A DNA stretch of 64,000 nt from JBCCCJ01 sp039029315 (GTDB lineage: Bacteria; Bacteroidota; Bacteroidia; J057): contig JBCCGK010000040.1 of the NCBI GenBank assembly GCA_039029315.1, positions 1 through 64,000 of the forward strand, given 5' to 3'. Shown here one piece after another: positions 8,465 to 17,393 of this stretch. A model generated the notes under the pieces. That model saw only the letters and a program-made list of their open reading frames with translations, was not told the DNA's origin and made no database searches. The position numbers and the translations under genes are program-made. Within the stretch, counting starts at the first letter, position 1, and each line of letters opens with the position of its first letter.

Positions 8465-9823
8465 TTATATCACTTCAAAATATCGCTTCATTTCCCAATC
8501 GGTAATGGCTTTGGAAAATTCTCGCCATTCCCATTCTCTTGTTCGAACAAAATGATCCACAAATCCCTCACCAAACAATTCCCGGGACAAATCAGAAGCC
8601 TTCATCGCTGCTGTGGCTTCTGCCAGATTCCTTGGAAGTACACCGTAGCGAAATTCCTCGTAGCCATTCCCTACAACTTTGGGTTGATCGAGCGTCAACT
8701 TGTGTCTGATTCCATACAAGCCTGCTGCCAAACATCCTGCCATCGCTAGATAGGGATTGGTGTCTGATCCACAGACGCGGGTTTCCAATCTCGCTGATTT
8801 TGCTCCTCCTGTGAGAACGCGCAGGGCAGTCGTGCGGTTGTCTCTTCCCCATGTGATAGTGGTAGGTGCCCAGGCTCCTTCGACCAATCTTTTATAAGAA
8901 TTAATGGTGGGAGCAAACATCGGCAAAATATGTGGCAAACAGTATAGCTGCCCAGCGACATAGCTTTTCATCAGATCACTCATTCCATTCTCATCCGAGG
9001 CCTCATAAAACAAATTTTGTTGTTGATCTGAATCCCACAGACTCTGGTGAACGTGTCCACTGCATCCTGGCAAATCTTCCCGCCACTTTGCCATGAATGT
9101 AGACATTAAGCCATGTCGGTAAGCGATTTCCTTAACAGCGGTTTTGAACAAAGCCGCCCGGTCCGCAGATGTCATGATTTCTCCATACAGGATAGCCGCT
9201 TCATACACACCGGGACCAGTCTCTGTGTGCAATCCTTCAAGTGGAACATCAAATTTTCCCAACAGATCAAACAAATCATTGAAGAAACTGCTCTTCAAGG
9301 ACCCTCTTAGAATGGAATAGCCAAACATCCCTGGCGTCATGGGGGTTGGATTGACAAATTGCTTTGCTTCCAGACTTTGGGGAGTTTCTTCAAAAGTAAA
9401 CCACTCAAACTCTTGTGAAAACAAAGGAACAAATCCTTCCATATTGGCCTGCATGCGAATGTTTTTGAGCAAATTTCGTGGACAAGCTGCCAGAGCTTCT
9501 CCTTCCCCATTGACAAAATCAGCCAGAAAAAACGGCAAATCCCCTTCCCAGGGAATTTTTCTAAAAGTTTGCAAATCCAATCGGGCCTGTGCATCTGGAT
9601 ATCCTGTATGCCATCCTGTTATTCTCGCATTGTCATAGGATACGTCCGCTGCATCCCAGCCAAACACTACGTCACAAAATCCAAATCCATCCTCGACTAC
9701 CTTGAAAAACTTATCTTTGTGAATGACTTTCCCTCGAAGGATTCCATCGATATCCACAATCGCGAGCTTGACTTTATTGGCTTCATGTTGAGCCACATAT
9801 TCCAGGATTTGTTCTTGGGTCAT
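8465..9823 (-). CDS. Glutamine synthetase family protein (gamma-glutamyl ligase, PuuA/GlnA-like)
   Basis: This 452-aa protein starts at the ATG at 9823; an upstream GTG at 9859 is less likely. It contains the GS catalytic hallmarks: EFEWFTFE and HTETGPGVYEAAI (metal-binding Glu), SGHVHQSLWD (HxH), an ATP-site MFAPTINSYKRL, and GRDNRTTALRV / RLETRVCGSDTNPYLA near the C-terminus. The N-terminal beta-grasp (VKLAIVDIDGILRGK) is short, as in family members that ligate glutamate to amines rather than to ammonia. Identity as GlnA itself is unlikely because the motifs diverge (LETRVCGSD rather than VEYRVPG). The substrate is unknown. No polyamine genes are adjacent. Confidence 0.75.
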   Translation of the reverse strand: MTQEQILEYVAQHEANKVKLAIVDIDGILRGKVIHKDKFFKVVEDGFGFCDVVFGWDAADVSYDNARITGWHTGYPDAQARLDLQTFRKIPWEGDLPFFLADFVNGEGEALAACPRNLLKNIRMQANMEGFVPLFSQEFEWFTFEETPQSLEAKQFVNPTPMTPGMFGYSILRGSLKSSFFNDLFDLLGKFDVPLEGLHTETGPGVYEAAILYGEIMTSADRAALFKTAVKEIAYRHGLMSTFMAKWREDLPGCSGHVHQSLWDSDQQQNLFYEASDENGMSDLMKSYVAGQLYCLPHILPMFAPTINSYKRLVEGAWAPTTITWGRDNRTTALRVLTGGAKSARLETRVCGSDTNPYLAMAGCLAAGLYGIRHKLTLDQPKVVGNGYEEFRYGVLPRNLAEATAAMKASDLSRELFGEGFVDHFVRTREWEWREFSKAITDWEMKRYFEVI

Positions 9824-9976
9824 GGAGTGAAGATTAAGGTAGAAATGTGAGAGATTCACTGCTGTACAAATAACAAACTCTTACAGGCAATTCGAAATAT
9901 TTTTTGGGAATGTCAGCCTTTCCAAGTACAATCATAGCTTCAGGCACTTTTTGTTTTTATCCTCACATATTTCGGT

Positions 9977-11602
9977 ATGAAAACCCACGATGTCTTCAAC
10001 CAGGTTCCTCCACTCGAAAACCATCATCTATTTGAAACGGACATTCCGCTTCAAGAGGCAGTAGAAAAAAATCAAGGCAATTGGGCCTTGTCTCAGCTTG
10101 AGTCCTATGGGCATCAATTAGGTACCCAAGTCTGGATAGACAAAGGGTTTCAAGCCAATCAATCCCCACCTGTTTTTCATTCTCACGACAGAGTTGGCAA
10201 TCGCATAGACGAGGTCGAATTTCATCCTGCCTATCACGAATTGATGACAGCTGGCATAGGCCATCAAATTCATGCCTTTCCCTGGAATCATCCCCGTCCG
10301 GGTGCTCATACTGTAAGGATGGCCCTATTTTATCTTCATAGTCAAAACGAGGCTGGGAGTTGCTGCCCGCTCTCTATGACCTTTGCCTGTGTGCCAACCC
10401 TACAACAAGCACCATCTCTGGCAAGAAGCTGGCTTCCCAAAATCCTGAGCGAGCAATATGATCCCCGCAGCCTTCCTGTTTCTCAAAAAAAAGGGGCAAC
10501 CATTGGGATGGCTATGACTGAAAAACAAGGGGGAACTGATGTCAGGGCCAATTCTACCCAAGCCAATCAGGCAGGCTCAGATTATGAGCTTAGCGGTCAT
10601 AAATGGTTTTGTTCTGCGCCCATGTCTGATGCTTTTCTGACATTGGCACAGAGCCAGGAAGGTCTGTCATGCTTTCTGGTACCGAGATGGAGACCAGACG
10701 GGAGTCGAAATGGTTTTCATATCCAGCGACTCAAAAACAAACTGGGGAATCGATCCAATGCCTCCAGTGAAGTTGAATTCCATCAGGCATTTGCGCAACT
10801 TGTAGGTGAAGCAGGGAAAGGAATCTCGACTATTATTGAGATGGTTTCCCTGACAAGATATGACTGCATGATCGGCTCTACAGCCTTGATGAGACGGGCG
10901 GTCGCCGAAGTAGTACAGCACATCCGCCATCGCAAGGTCATGGGAAAATACCTGATAGATCATCCCCTGATGCAAAATGTGGTGGCAGATATGTGCCTCG
11001 AAGTAGAGGCAGCACTATGTATGACCGCTCGGGTAGCCAAGGCCTTGGATCATACCCAACATCCTGAAGAGCGGTTGTTGCTGCGATTGCTGCTGCCTAT
11101 TGGAAAATACTGGATCTGCAAACGTGGGGTGCATATGATGGGGGAGGCAATGGAATGTCTGGGCGGCAATGGGTATGTAGAAGCTTCTATCCTTCCAAGA
11201 TTGTATCGGGAAATTCCTGTAAATTCTATCTGGGAAGGCAGCGGAAATGTACAATGTCTGGATGTGCTACGAGCGATTAGCCGAAATCCTGAATCTCTGG
11301 AAGTGCTTCACCTAACACTCGCCAAAAATCGACATTTGAACAAGGATTATGATCAATTTCTAGATAAGTTGTGGCCAATTCTTCAAATCGAACATTTGAC
11401 GCCCTATGCTGCTCGTCAGCTGACTGAATTTCTGGCCAAAGCCCTTCAGGCTTCTTTTCTGCTGGAATCTGGCAATCCTCAAATTGCTGAGGCATATTGT
11501 ACATCCAGATTGACACAGTCGTCGCTTTCATGTTTTGGAACATTGCCTGCAGGAATACAGACTAAGGCCATCATCGAAAGAGCCCTTCCTCATCTGGATT
11601 GA
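9977..11602 (+). CDS. aidB: AidB-like acyl-CoA dehydrogenase family protein
   Basis: At 541 aa it has the length of E. coli AidB, longer than ordinary acyl-CoA dehydrogenases (about 380 aa). Diagnostic segments are GMAMTEKQGGTDVRANST (flavin-proximal loop), HKWFCSAPMSDAFLTLAQ, RLKNKLGNRSNASSEVEF, LTRYDCMIGSTALMRRAV and NSIWEGSGNVQCLDVLRA. The last of these is nearly the AidB sequence. The protein has no signal peptide. AidB is an FAD protein induced in alkylation stress that binds DNA; its in vivo substrate is not settled. No ada or alk gene lies nearby, so that role is not supported by context here. The divergent neighbour is the glutamine-synthetase-like gene, with about 150 bp between them. 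Confidence 0.85.
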   Translation: MKTHDVFNQVPPLENHHLFETDIPLQEAVEKNQGNWALSQLESYGHQLGTQVWIDKGFQANQSPPVFHSHDRVGNRIDEVEFHPAYHELMTAGIGHQIHAFPWNHPRPGAHTVRMALFYLHSQNEAGSCCPLSMTFACVPTLQQAPSLARSWLPKILSEQYDPRSLPVSQKKGATIGMAMTEKQGGTDVRANSTQANQAGSDYELSGHKWFCSAPMSDAFLTLAQSQEGLSCFLVPRWRPDGSRNGFHIQRLKNKLGNRSNASSEVEFHQAFAQLVGEAGKGISTIIEMVSLTRYDCMIGSTALMRRAVAEVVQHIRHRKVMGKYLIDHPLMQNVVADMCLEVEAALCMTARVAKALDHTQHPEERLLLRLLLPIGKYWICKRGVHMMGEAMECLGGNGYVEASILPRLYREIPVNSIWEGSGNVQCLDVLRAISRNPESLEVLHLTLAKNRHLNKDYDQFLDKLWPILQIEHLTPYAARQLTEFLAKALQASFLLESGNPQIAEAYCTSRLTQSSLSCFGTLPAGIQTKAIIERALPHLD

Positions 11603-11622
11603 AGTGGTATGGCCATAACGAT

Positions 11623-11683
11623 ATCAAGCAAAAATTCGTTAACTTAGGAACAGTCAAAAAACAACTATGTGCTTTTGCTTGAT
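11623..11683. repeat. Inverted repeat downstream of the aidB-like gene
   Basis: ATCAAGCAAAA at 11623-11633 is repeated as its exact reverse complement at 11673-11683, with a 39-base loop. It begins 20 bases after the aidB-like stop codon and could be a weak transcription end structure. There is no T run directly after it. The rest of the gap to 11882 shows no gene or clear promoter. Confidence 0.35.
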
Positions 11684-11882
11684 CTTTTGCACCATCCCAG
11701 CGTCAGAAAAAAGCTCGATTGGCCCGCCAAACTCATTTTTTCTTCCTTGATCTGGCACAAATCTCGGCGCAAAAGTTACATCTTGTTTTTTCCTGTTCCT
11801 TAGGGAAATCATTTTTCCTTCCTACAGCTTATTCCCAACAATTGCTTGTTATTGGTTTTACTCCTTAGTTATCATTTATCCT

Positions 11883-12944
11883 ATGTCAGTAACCCTGTAT
11901 CACAATATTCCACATTTGGCTCCTATTTTCGTTGCGGCAGAAGAAGGAGAGGAAGAGGGCAGAATCCTGATTCAAGTCACCCCAGCCATCCTTCGACAAG
12001 CAGAGTTGAACAATTGGTTTTTCCTCCAGCAAGAATTGAAAGGTCCGATGAAAGGTGGCACATTTGTCCTTTCTCTAGGCATGCAGATGGAATTAACCGT
12101 CAGACCAGATTTGATCTATCGCTTCAAGGGATTGCTTAGGGAGTGGGAGGATGCAATCACTTTGTTGCAAGCACTCTCCTGGGAGGCCTCGCAGCCCGGT
12201 GCCACTGAGCCAGATATCCTGTTACAAGTCGACAGTTGGTTGTGTTTAGGTGTCATTCAAAAACATCCAGGTGGCATGACTGGATTCAGAACCCTATGGG
12301 ATGATATCCTGCCCCAAATGCAAGCCAGAGGTATTGGCCCAAAAGATCTCGATTTCAATCATATGGAGATTCATCTCAAGAAAGGGCCTGATGGTGGAGA
12401 AGGAGATGCCCCAGAGGTTGACATTCAATTTGGAGAAGCTGGACAAATATTTGCTGTTTGGCCTGTGAAAGATAACCCACGGCTCACTCCCAGTACCCCC
12501 ATCGAAGACGATCAGCCCGTCTCCAGCTCTCCTCGCGGACTCCTCGGAGCATTTGGCAGAATGTTGGATGGCAAAGGAATCAAATATTCTTTGGGTGAAA
12601 AAAGCAGCCTTCGATTTTTCCATGCAGGCAAAAACGGTAGATGGAGTTGCGAGGCAAAAGTCTGGGAAGATCAGGGAACAGTAGCTGTATATTCTCTCTA
12701 TCCACTTCAAGCCAGTGAAGAAACCAATGCCTCCCTGACGAGTTGGACCAATCGAATCAATAGCGAAATTGCTGTTGGCACCTTTGCTTTCAATCCTGAG
12801 AGTGGGGATCTGAGGTTTCGCACCAGTGCCAATTTCACCACCCAATCGGGACTGGAAGCTCAGCTATCCTCTTTATGGAAACAAAATATGTCCACATTTG
12901 ATTCCTATTATCAGGAAATTCATCGACTGATGTCAAGCGAATAA
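11883..12944 (+). CDS. Hypothetical protein with YbjN-like C-terminal domain
   Basis: This 353-aa protein has no signal peptide or membrane segment. About residues 15-125 are a mixed alpha/beta domain of unknown family, followed by a helix-rich middle with a proline/serine linker near 195-210. The last 130 residues (LRFFHAGKNGRWSCEAKVWED, VAVYSLYPLQ, RINSEIAVGTFAFNPESGDLRFRTSANF) match the type III chaperone-like YbjN fold. That fold is two beta-meander stretches with a conserved acidic 'GxFxFNPESGDLRFR' strand pair. Such domains are thought to mediate protein contacts, but a function cannot be assigned. The gene stands alone, with a promoter for the next gene just after it. Confidence 0.6.
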   Translation: MSVTLYHNIPHLAPIFVAAEEGEEEGRILIQVTPAILRQAELNNWFFLQQELKGPMKGGTFVLSLGMQMELTVRPDLIYRFKGLLREWEDAITLLQALSWEASQPGATEPDILLQVDSWLCLGVIQKHPGGMTGFRTLWDDILPQMQARGIGPKDLDFNHMEIHLKKGPDGGEGDAPEVDIQFGEAGQIFAVWPVKDNPRLTPSTPIEDDQPVSSSPRGLLGAFGRMLDGKGIKYSLGEKSSLRFFHAGKNGRWSCEAKVWEDQGTVAVYSLYPLQASEETNASLTSWTNRINSEIAVGTFAFNPESGDLRFRTSANFTTQSGLEAQLSSLWKQNMSTFDSYYQEIHRLMSSE

Positions 12945-12987
12945 TCTTCAATTTCAAGGGTAAAGCAACGATCAATTTCTATTCACG

Positions 12988-13020
12988 TTTGAGTTTTTGT
13001 ACTCAACTGTCCTACCTTTG
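12988..13020 (+). promoter_or_regulatory. Predicted Bacteroidota-type promoter of the FAS1 gene
   Basis: TTTG at 12988-12991 is followed after 21 bases by TACCTTTG at 13013-13020, a full match to the TAnnTTTG -7 element. The start codon lies 36 bases downstream. This is the best promoter match I found by eye in the window. Confidence 0.6.
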
Positions 13021-13056
13021 CGGCAAAATACTTATTTGTGAATTGGATAAATTGTT

Positions 13057-14013
13057 ATGAATCATATGTTGCGTATCAAACAGCTTGTCATTGTATGTGG
13101 CTTAACTCTCCTCATAGGATTTGGTGCATGTCTGCCCAATGACACTGCAGATCTTCCAACAGTTCTTGAAATTCTGGAAGGGAATAGCAGATATTCTGAA
13201 TACATGGCCCTCTCAGGTGCTGCAGGTAGAACTGTGGATCTGGATGGAGGCTTTATTTATACTTTATTTGTCCCTTCAAATGAAGCGCTCGATAGCTTCA
13301 AAGTTCGACAGGGAATCAGTGACTATAGCGAACTGGATGATACGACGATCAATCAATTGGTTTGGTATCATCGGCAGCTGGGAAAAATTGGAACATCCGA
13401 CATGAATTCGGGCTATTTCACCACTCCGGCAGCTTCTATTCATGGAGGCGCAATCACCATGCTATTCAATCTGAATGGAGATGGGGGAAATATTGTCCTG
13501 AACGAATCTGCGAAAATTGTCTCAAGAAACAATGAAGGCTCAGATGGATTGATCCATACCATTGATGAAGTATTGCTCCCCCCATCTGCCTATGATGTGT
13601 TAGCAAAAAATGAAAATTTCAGCATCTTCCTGGAAGCAGCAGAGAAAGGAGGATTAGCTCCCCTATTGCAAGAACAAGGAACAGGCATTACCGTTTTTGC
13701 AGCTCCAGATGAGGTTTGGCAAAATTTCTTTGATGAAGAACCAGGAGTTGAGAATCTGGATGATTATTCTGAAAATGAGCTGGAAGACATGATCCAGTAT
13801 CACATTTTGAGAACATTGCGGGATGCAGAGGAATTGAATATGCTGAGTTTCCCGCAGGAATTTCCAACTCAGTTAGCCGGGGAGCCACTAGAGATTGTCC
13901 TTGGACCAACTAATTCTATTGTCATAGATGACACGATAGGAGTATTTCTCCTGAATGTTCATGCGACCAATGGCGTTTTGCACTTCATCGATGATGTGCT
14001 TGAGATAGAATAA
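13057..14013 (+). CDS. Fasciclin (FAS1) domain lipoprotein
   Basis: This 318-aa protein has a lipoprotein signal (hydrophobic LVIVCGLTLLIG, then lipobox FGAC at about 24-27). Two FAS1 domains follow. The first (about 35-175) has the H1-like box YTLFVPSNEAL and ends IHTIDEVLLPP. The second (about 180-318) has ITVFAAPDEVW and ends LHFIDDVLEIE. FAS1 domains are adhesion modules; anchoring to the envelope is expected. A second ATG at codon 4 is an alternative start. It is followed after 29 bp by the Gfo/Idh gene on the same strand, so the two may be co-transcribed from the promoter at 12988. Confidence 0.85.
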   Translation: MNHMLRIKQLVIVCGLTLLIGFGACLPNDTADLPTVLEILEGNSRYSEYMALSGAAGRTVDLDGGFIYTLFVPSNEALDSFKVRQGISDYSELDDTTINQLVWYHRQLGKIGTSDMNSGYFTTPAASIHGGAITMLFNLNGDGGNIVLNESAKIVSRNNEGSDGLIHTIDEVLLPPSAYDVLAKNENFSIFLEAAEKGGLAPLLQEQGTGITVFAAPDEVWQNFFDEEPGVENLDDYSENELEDMIQYHILRTLRDAEELNMLSFPQEFPTQLAGEPLEIVLGPTNSIVIDDTIGVFLLNVHATNGVLHFIDDVLEIE

Positions 14014-14042
14014 GCCTATCTTGTAGGCAAGAATCTCTTTCT

Positions 14043-15026
14043 ATGAAAAGCTTGGATACGATCAAATGGGGCATCATCGGTTGTGGAGATGTCACAGAAG
14101 TCAAAAGTGGTCCTGCCTTGTATAAGGCTCCTCATTCAGAACTTGTGGCAGTCATGAGGCGAAATGCTGCCCTGGCGGAAGATTATGCCCGAAGGCACAA
14201 TGTTCCCAAGTGGTATCAGGATGCTGAATCCCTGATTCATGATGCAGATGTCAATGCGGTATACATCGCCACCCCTCCCAGTTCGCATCAGGCATATGCC
14301 TTTATGGTGGCGCAAGCAGGCAAGCCCTGTTATGTCGAAAAACCCATGGCGTTAAGCTTTGAAGAATGTCAGCCTATGGTTGCAGCTTTTGAGGAAAAAG
14401 ATTTGCCTCTTTTTGTGGCGTATTATCGACGAAGATTGCCATTGTTTGTTAAAGCCAAGGAACTCCTGGCGGAAGGAGTCATTGGAGAGGTCCGATGTGT
14501 CAATATTCAACTCTTTCATCCTCCCAAAGATGTCGACCTGGCCGGATCTGAAAATAACTGGCGTGTCAATCCACAAATTGCTGGTGGCGGATATTTTGTT
14601 GATTTGGCCTCACATCAACTGGATATTCTGGATTATCTTATCAGTCCCATCATTGCGGCACAAGGCATCAAAACGAATCAAGCTGGGTATTATCAAGCTG
14701 AAGATGTGGTAGCAGCGAGTTTTCAATTTCGCTCCGGAGCTTTGGGATCTGGAAATTGGTGTTTTAATGCCGCCCCGGAAACGAGACAAGATCTCATTGA
14801 AATCATTGGGAGTGCAGGGAGTATTCGATTTTCGACCTTTGACAACAATCCCTTGCTGCTCACCACCAGTCAAGGAGAGCAAAGTTGGACATTTGAGAAT
14901 CCCACACATATCCAACAACCTCTGATCCAGTCTGTCAATGAAGCACTTCGAGGAGAAGGGGAGTCGCCCAGCACCGGCAAAACAGCTGCCCGAACCAATT
15001 GGGTAATTGATCAAATTCTGAAATAA
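14043..15026 (+). CDS. Gfo/Idh/MocA family NAD(P)-dependent oxidoreductase
   Basis: This 327-aa protein has the N-terminal dinucleotide-binding fold (WGIIGCGDVTEVKSGPAL, residues 9-26), the ATPPSSHQAYA segment, the EKPMAL motif with the catalytic-type Lys near residue 100, and GGGYFVDLASHQLDIL in the C-terminal alpha/beta domain, where the His near 200 is typical of sugar dehydrogenases. Family members oxidise or reduce sugars, inositols or related compounds, or act in glycoside breakdown. The substrate cannot be read from sequence. There is no Tat or Sec signal, so it should be cytoplasmic. It is convergent with the Nudix gene with 44 bp between them. Confidence 0.85.
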   Translation: MKSLDTIKWGIIGCGDVTEVKSGPALYKAPHSELVAVMRRNAALAEDYARRHNVPKWYQDAESLIHDADVNAVYIATPPSSHQAYAFMVAQAGKPCYVEKPMALSFEECQPMVAAFEEKDLPLFVAYYRRRLPLFVKAKELLAEGVIGEVRCVNIQLFHPPKDVDLAGSENNWRVNPQIAGGGYFVDLASHQLDILDYLISPIIAAQGIKTNQAGYYQAEDVVAASFQFRSGALGSGNWCFNAAPETRQDLIEIIGSAGSIRFSTFDNNPLLLTTSQGEQSWTFENPTHIQQPLIQSVNEALRGEGESPSTGKTAARTNWVIDQILK

Positions 15027-15070
15027 TTGATCCTGCATCCAGACAAGGGGTCAGTCCTAATGAGATGAAG

Positions 15071-15583
15071 CTAGCGGCGAAGCTTGATTGGCTCTTTCTC
15101 AATTCCTTTGCTTCGGAGCCAATCCCGCAGCGCATAGCCCGTACCAGCCGCCCAGGGGACCACCGTGTCAATTGGGACTTCTTTGAATCCTTCCAGTTCT
15201 GTAGTATCCAGCTCTATTTCTCCATCATGGGCCATTACATGATAGGCAAGAATCACCTGATTCATTCTCCGAAATGGATAGACACCTATAAATCTGCCGA
15301 AAGTGGCATCAATGCCAATTTCCTCTTTCACCTCCCGCAAGACAGCCTCCTCAGAGGTTTCGCCAGCTTCAAGAAAGCCCGTAACCAGTCCAAACCATCC
15401 CGCTGGCCATCCAATGCTTCTGACAAGCACCACATGTCCATTCCGTTCCACAATCGCTGCCACAACGGGAATGGGATTGTTCCAATGAACATAGCCACAG
15501 CTTGTATCCGGACAAGCCTTTCTTTCTTTTCCTCCATGTTGTGCCAGTTGCAAAGGCGTGCCACATTGGGGACAAAATTTCAT
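15071..15583 (-). CDS. Nudix hydrolase with N-terminal zinc ribbon
   Basis: From the ATG at 15583 the protein is 170 aa; an ATG six codons upstream (15601) is possible. Cysteines 4, 7, 24 and 29 form a zinc-ribbon pattern (CPQC...CPDTSC), as in NudC-type NADH pyrophosphatases. The Nudix box GFLEAGETSEEAVLREVKEEIGI agrees with Gx5Ex7REUxEExGU at every fixed position (G69, E75, R83, E84, E87, E88, G90). It therefore should hydrolyse a nucleoside diphosphate linked to another group. It is shorter than NudC and lacks the NudC-specific N-terminal domain and the SQPWPFPxS segment, so NADH specificity is not claimed. Confidence 0.85.
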   Translation of the reverse strand: MKFCPQCGTPLQLAQHGGKERKACPDTSCGYVHWNNPIPVVAAIVERNGHVVLVRSIGWPAGWFGLVTGFLEAGETSEEAVLREVKEEIGIDATFGRFIGVYPFRRMNQVILAYHVMAHDGEIELDTTELEGFKEVPIDTVVPWAAGTGYALRDWLRSKGIEKEPIKLRR

Positions 15584-15621
15584 TTTTTCTGGTCGAGGCA
15601 TGAATCTAGCTAATGAAGGGT

Positions 15622-16107
15622 TTATTCAGCAATCAATCCAAACTGGGTAAAATGATGTGTAATATGCTTATGATGGAATCGCAGCCATTGCTCATAAGTC
15701 AGAGGTCCAAAAACAGGATGGACCAATGTATGGTCCGGATGCTGCTCAAAATATCGGAAAAAGCCGTTCAAACCTTTCAAAAACTTCTGTTTGGCTTCAT
15801 CCAGGCTAGCAAATCGCAAGGATTCAGTTTCTCCAACTTTCAAGCCAACTCCATGAATCATTCGAGGGAAAACTTCATCATTGTTGACCAAATCAGGATT
15901 TACGCCAATTTTTTCTGGCCCAGCCAAAACTCCCAATCCAACATCTTTGCTCGAGAGATAAAATAAGACTGAGAGATGTTCAACCATATGTTGGGGTTGC
16001 ATAATGCCCCATCTTGCAACAGAATCCTCCGTGAGCTGCTTAAGCAAGCCAGGAGCAGTTTCAGTAATAAAGCTAATCGAATGAGTCATATCCATAGCAC
16101 ATATCAT
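15622..16107 (-). CDS. DUF1569 / DinB-like protein
   Basis: This 161-aa protein shows the DUF1569 pattern: WGIMQPQHMVEHLSVL with a metal-type His near the middle of the first helix pair, and a C-terminal HPVFGPLTYEQWLRFHHKHITHHFTQFG. The conserved His residues (MVEHL, KHITHH) match the three-His metal site of the DinB four-helix fold. The enzymatic role is unknown; related DinB proteins act as thiol-S-transferases. Three nearby Met codons (16107, 16095, 16089) make the start uncertain. It lies 38 bp upstream of the Nudix gene on the same strand and may share its transcript. Confidence 0.7.
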   Translation of the reverse strand: MICAMDMTHSISFITETAPGLLKQLTEDSVARWGIMQPQHMVEHLSVLFYLSSKDVGLGVLAGPEKIGVNPDLVNNDEVFPRMIHGVGLKVGETESLRFASLDEAKQKFLKGLNGFFRYFEQHPDHTLVHPVFGPLTYEQWLRFHHKHITHHFTQFGLIAE

Positions 16108-16213
16108 TTATTCAATAAATTCGACCCCAAACTTGCAAAAAATTGAGGAGTTTCTTTTATTTTTTCCAACCTTCACCAAATGGCATCGTCTGTTAATTTG
16201 GTAAGCCGATACA

Positions 16214-16762
16214 ATGATCTTGAATACTTCAACAGTCCATATCCACGCTGATCTTATTGAAGCCTGTAAACAGGGTGACCGCAAAGCTCAAAAACGCTTA
16301 TACGAGCTGTATTCCAGAGCGATGTTCAACATTTGTTCGCGTATGCTCGGAGATCGAGCTGCTGCAGAAGATGCCTTGCAAGAAGCCTTCATTAATGCCT
16401 TCAGCAAACTACACACCTTCGCCGGTCGAGCCTCCTTCGGGGCCTGGCTCAAAAGAATTGTCGTCAACAAGTGTCTGAGTCATCTCAACAAGTCTCAGAT
16501 CAATACCGAACCGATCCCTCCTCAATTAGCCGAGGAGGCAGAAGATCAAGGATATGTAGAAGGGGAACTGTTCCTCAGTTCGAAAAAAGTCCATGAAGCC
16601 ATCAAAACACTCCCTCGAGGATGTCGGGTTGTCTTCAATCTTTATCAACTGGAAGGATATGACCACCAGGAAATCAGTCAAATTTTGGGCGTTTCTGTTT
16701 CTACATCCAAATCTCAACTACACAGAGCAAAAAAATTGTTAAAAATCAGATTACGAGAATAA
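16214..16762 (+). CDS. ECF-type RNA polymerase sigma factor
   Basis: This 182-aa protein has sigma-70 region 2 (about 20-90: YELYSRAMFNICSRMLGD, AAEDALQEAFINAFSKL) and region 4 (about 120-175: KTLPRGCRVVFNLYQLEGYDHQEISQILGVSVSTSKSQLHRAKKLLK, with the helix-turn-helix). Regions 1.1 and 3 are missing, as in extracytoplasmic-function sigma factors. It directs polymerase to a specific promoter set. The next gene, 33 bp downstream, encodes a single-pass membrane protein suited to be its anti-sigma factor, and a GIN-domain envelope protein follows. This looks like a signal-responsive unit. Confidence 0.9.
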   Translation: MILNTSTVHIHADLIEACKQGDRKAQKRLYELYSRAMFNICSRMLGDRAAAEDALQEAFINAFSKLHTFAGRASFGAWLKRIVVNKCLSHLNKSQINTEPIPPQLAEEAEDQGYVEGELFLSSKKVHEAIKTLPRGCRVVFNLYQLEGYDHQEISQILGVSVSTSKSQLHRAKKLLKIRLRE

Positions 16763-16795
16763 GGCCGATTTCATTATCGGAAAAGGAAATGTGTT

Positions 16796-17341
16796 ATGTG
16801 GAATAAAATTGAATCATATATAAACACACATCGAGAGGAACTCGATATCGAGGTTCCGGGGGCCCATGTTTGGGAAGGAATTGAAAACCAACTAGATGTT
16901 CCTGCCCCTAAATCTTTATGGAAAAGCAGTTTTCAGTATTGGAAGACTGCTGCTGTTATTTTACTGGGAGTTGGACTTGCGGCTTTCTGGCTGAAACAAG
17001 ATGTTCATCCGGGAACCCAAAGTGATATCATCGAAACACAAATCTTCCCTCACGGGATTGATGCAAAACTTGCTCAATGGCCCCAACAGGAAGTAGAATA
17101 CGAATCAAACATTCAGGAGTTGCTAAAAGAGGTCAGAACCTACAATCCTGATAAATATATCTTCATGGGCCCCTATATGGAGGATGTTGCCCGCCTCGAT
17201 AGAGCCCTGGAAGAACTGCAAGATGCAGTAAAAGAACATTCGCTGGATGAACGATTGATGAACAGTCTTTCCTCCACCTACCAGAAGAAAATTGATCTAT
17301 TGAATGAGTTGCTGAAAGAATTGAAAGAAAGCAACCCTTAA
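16796..17341 (+). CDS. Single-pass membrane protein, candidate anti-sigma factor
   Basis: This 181-aa protein has a cytoplasmic N-terminus (about 45 residues, with VPGAHVWEGIENQLD), one transmembrane segment at about 51-66 (TAAVILLGVGLAAFWL) and a C-terminal extracytoplasmic helical part with heptad-like repeats (about 100-178). This layout, and its place directly after an ECF sigma gene, is what a Bacteroidota anti-sigma factor looks like. I see no zinc-binding HxxxCxxC motif. The assignment rests on topology and position. Confidence 0.6.
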   Translation: MWNKIESYINTHREELDIEVPGAHVWEGIENQLDVPAPKSLWKSSFQYWKTAAVILLGVGLAAFWLKQDVHPGTQSDIIETQIFPHGIDAKLAQWPQQEVEYESNIQELLKEVRTYNPDKYIFMGPYMEDVARLDRALEELQDAVKEHSLDERLMNSLSSTYQKKIDLLNELLKELKESNP

Positions 17342-17393
17342 TCCACACTGGCGGTCTCTTCTATATTATTCTTTATCACAAATTCTTCCATTC

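Noticed and set aside
8465..9823. Assignment of the GS-like gene as GlnA
   Set aside because: Several active-site segments diverge from GlnA (LETRVCGSD, shorter N-terminus), so only the family is stated.
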